32,626 nucleotides of DNA from an uncultured Campylobacter sp. (GTDB lineage Bacteria > Campylobacterota > Campylobacteria > Campylobacterales > Campylobacteraceae): the NCBI RefSeq assembly GCF_938017775.1, contig NZ_CALIIU010000080.1, forward strand, positions 1-32,626, given 5' to 3'. The position numbers and the translations under genes were made by a program. The notes under the pieces were generated by a model. The model was given only the letters and a program-made list of their open reading frames with translations. It ran no database searches and was not told the DNA's origin. This document shows positions 31,534-32,626 of the stretch, in pieces (the stretch's first letter is position 1; each line of letters starts with the position of its first letter).

Positions 31534-32626
31534 TTGGGCGATATAGTTAAAATTTTTTCTAGTATCGGCGAAATTTACGACAAACAAAAAACTAAAATTA
31601 ACAACAAGAGCTATGAATACGATGCTATTAAAATTTATCTTTGTGATATTAAAAGTAAAGAAATATTGGTAAATAACAATATTTCAAGAGACGATTTAAT
31701 AGTTTGTAGATTTGGCATAGGTGCGAATTCTGGCAATTTGTTCCCTAATGCCCAATTCATTAGCAAAGCCGTAAAAGACGATACTCCTAAATTTATAAAA
31801 GGAATTTCAAAAGCCATAAAAAATATGCTCTCTTGCTTCAATCCTGACGATATCAAAAATGATAAAATATTGACGGATTTATCTAGTTTAAACGAGAGCT
31901 TTTTTGATGATATTTTAAGTGAAATTACAACTCTACAAGAAGAGCCTAAGAAAAAGGGCATGAAAGTAGCTACTTTTTTTGCATTATCTTGGGAGGGTAG
32001 ACCAGTTTCAGCGTATTTCAAAAATATTTTTACGAGTCATTTAAGCGATAGCGATAATAGTAAAACTGCCAAAATTTATGGTTATGATATGCTTACAAAT
32101 AGTATGGGTATCGGTGGAGATGCGAATTTAGCGTTTTGTTCCGTAAATGAGTTACCGACTGCTTTACAAGACATTAAAGTTAGATTACTACCTCTAAATA
32201 GTGCTAATGCAAATTTGGTTAAAAACGGTTTTATGGCAATTGATAAGGAATTATCTTTTAATTTTTACGGGGATAAAATGGCGGTCTTACCAACGTTAAT
32301 GGTAAATGATGCAAATTTATTAGAAAAAATAGTGGAAATTTTAAAAGATCCGAGCGAAAAGAAAAAAGATCTGCAAGGCATACAAAATATCGAAGAAAGT
32401 ATTAATTACGAGTTGGAATTCGTAGCTAAAGCACAAGCAAATATGCCCGTACTAAATACAATTTTATTTTATAAAAAAAGCAATGCTGCGGTTAATGTAT
32501 TATTGCAAATAGATGATGTATTGCCGTCTTATATTTCTAAAATTTCCGATTTAATGGGTAAATATAATATTAGGGCGATTAGGCGAAAAGATAGTAAAGA
32601 TCAACAAGATGATACTATTTACATGC
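31534..32626 (+). CDS. Cas8b/Csh1-like type I-B CRISPR protein (3' end outside window)
   Basis: The frame is open from TTG 31534 to the window edge (364 codons seen) without a stop. No in-frame ATG occurs near the start, and AAAGGA six bases upstream supports the TTG. The sequence is AT-rich and rich in Lys, Asn, Ile and Asp. It resembles the Csh1/Cas8b large subunit of type I-B Cascade, with an early GDIVKIFSSIGEIYD, a central DANLAFCSVNELP and YELEFVAKAQANMPVLNTIL. That class would recognise the PAM and hold target DNA. Evidence is family resemblance plus the neighbouring cas6; no zinc-finger Cys set was identified in the visible part. Confidence 0.6.
   Translation, partial: MGDIVKIFSSIGEIYDKQKTKINNKSYEYDAIKIYLCDIKSKEILVNNNISRDDLIVCRFGIGANSGNLFPNAQFISKAVKDDTPKFIKGISKAIKNMLSCFNPDDIKNDKILTDLSSLNESFFDDILSEITTLQEEPKKKGMKVATFFALSWEGRPVSAYFKNIFTSHLSDSDNSKTAKIYGYDMLTNSMGIGGDANLAFCSVNELPTALQDIKVRLLPLNSANANLVKNGFMAIDKELSFNFYGDKMAVLPTLMVNDANLLEKIVEILKDPSEKKKDLQGIQNIEESINYELEFVAKAQANMPVLNTILFYKKSNAAVNVLLQIDDVLPSYISKISDLMGKYNIRAIRRKDSKDQQDDTIYM

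Noticed and set aside
31635..32021. 128-codon minus-strand frame within the cas8b-like gene
   Set aside because: Shadow of the longer plus-strand frame that continues to the window edge with a promoter and ribosome site.

Overview
The window looks like chromosomal DNA of a Campylobacter (Epsilonproteobacteria/Campylobacterota), probably one of the higher-GC, oral-type species. This is an inference from gene content and order (hrcA-grpE-dnaK; atpB, a small membrane protein, gatB and gpsA; a ciaD-like gene directly before cca; tupA divergent from tupBC), from Campylobacter-like protein sequences, and from the many AAATTT/GAATTT tracts. I cannot name the species from sequence alone. Both ends (about 1-600 and 31,430-32,626) are visibly more AT-rich than the GC-rich core between them and look like accessory DNA.

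Layout. 1-606: an unrecognised AT-rich gene, possibly frameshifted, then a 31-codon ORF with a very good ribosome site that looks like a broken gene start. 665-1990: SufS/CsdA-like class V aminotransferase. 2525-5419: tungstate ABC transporter, tupB-tupC leftward and tupA rightward; TupC carries an unusual N-terminal array of 17 pentapeptides. 5941-9233: heat-shock operon hrcA-grpE-dnaK (leftward) behind a consensus promoter and a degraded CIRCE operator. 9810-12239: atpB, a small membrane protein, gatB. 13227-14117: gpsA, after a gap of nearly 1 kb. 14954-16195: uracil permease, preceded by a structured, repeat-bearing gap. 16378-17826: DKNYY-like membrane-anchored protein, probably read from a leaderless mRNA. 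18623-19192: DJ-1/PfpI protein. 19325-21205: rpoD.

21612-28603 and on to glyS is a tightly packed rightward series: leuD, leuB, an 80-residue helical protein, a ciaD-like gene, cca, a repeat-filled hypothetical gene, trmL, an exported EEP nuclease, a 44-residue membrane protein and glyS (to 30614). Many of these genes overlap by a few bases, so they are probably co-transcribed and translationally coupled. The right edge holds cas6 and the start of a Cas8b/Csh1-like gene with its own consensus promoter, the beginning of a type I-B-like CRISPR-Cas locus that continues outside the window. No CRISPR repeats, tRNA or rRNA were found inside.

The most unusual signal is a degenerate DNA repeat: a palindromic RAATTY/AAATTT core recurring every 15-16 bases. 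It forms intergenic arrays and also lies inside genes, where its period is locked to 15 bases and gives pentapeptide repeats in two different codon phases (N-[FS]-x-x-x, and [EK]-F-x-x-x). It lengthens TupC, makes up much of the ORF at 25908-26642, and related unphased motifs fill the linker of the CiaD-like protein.
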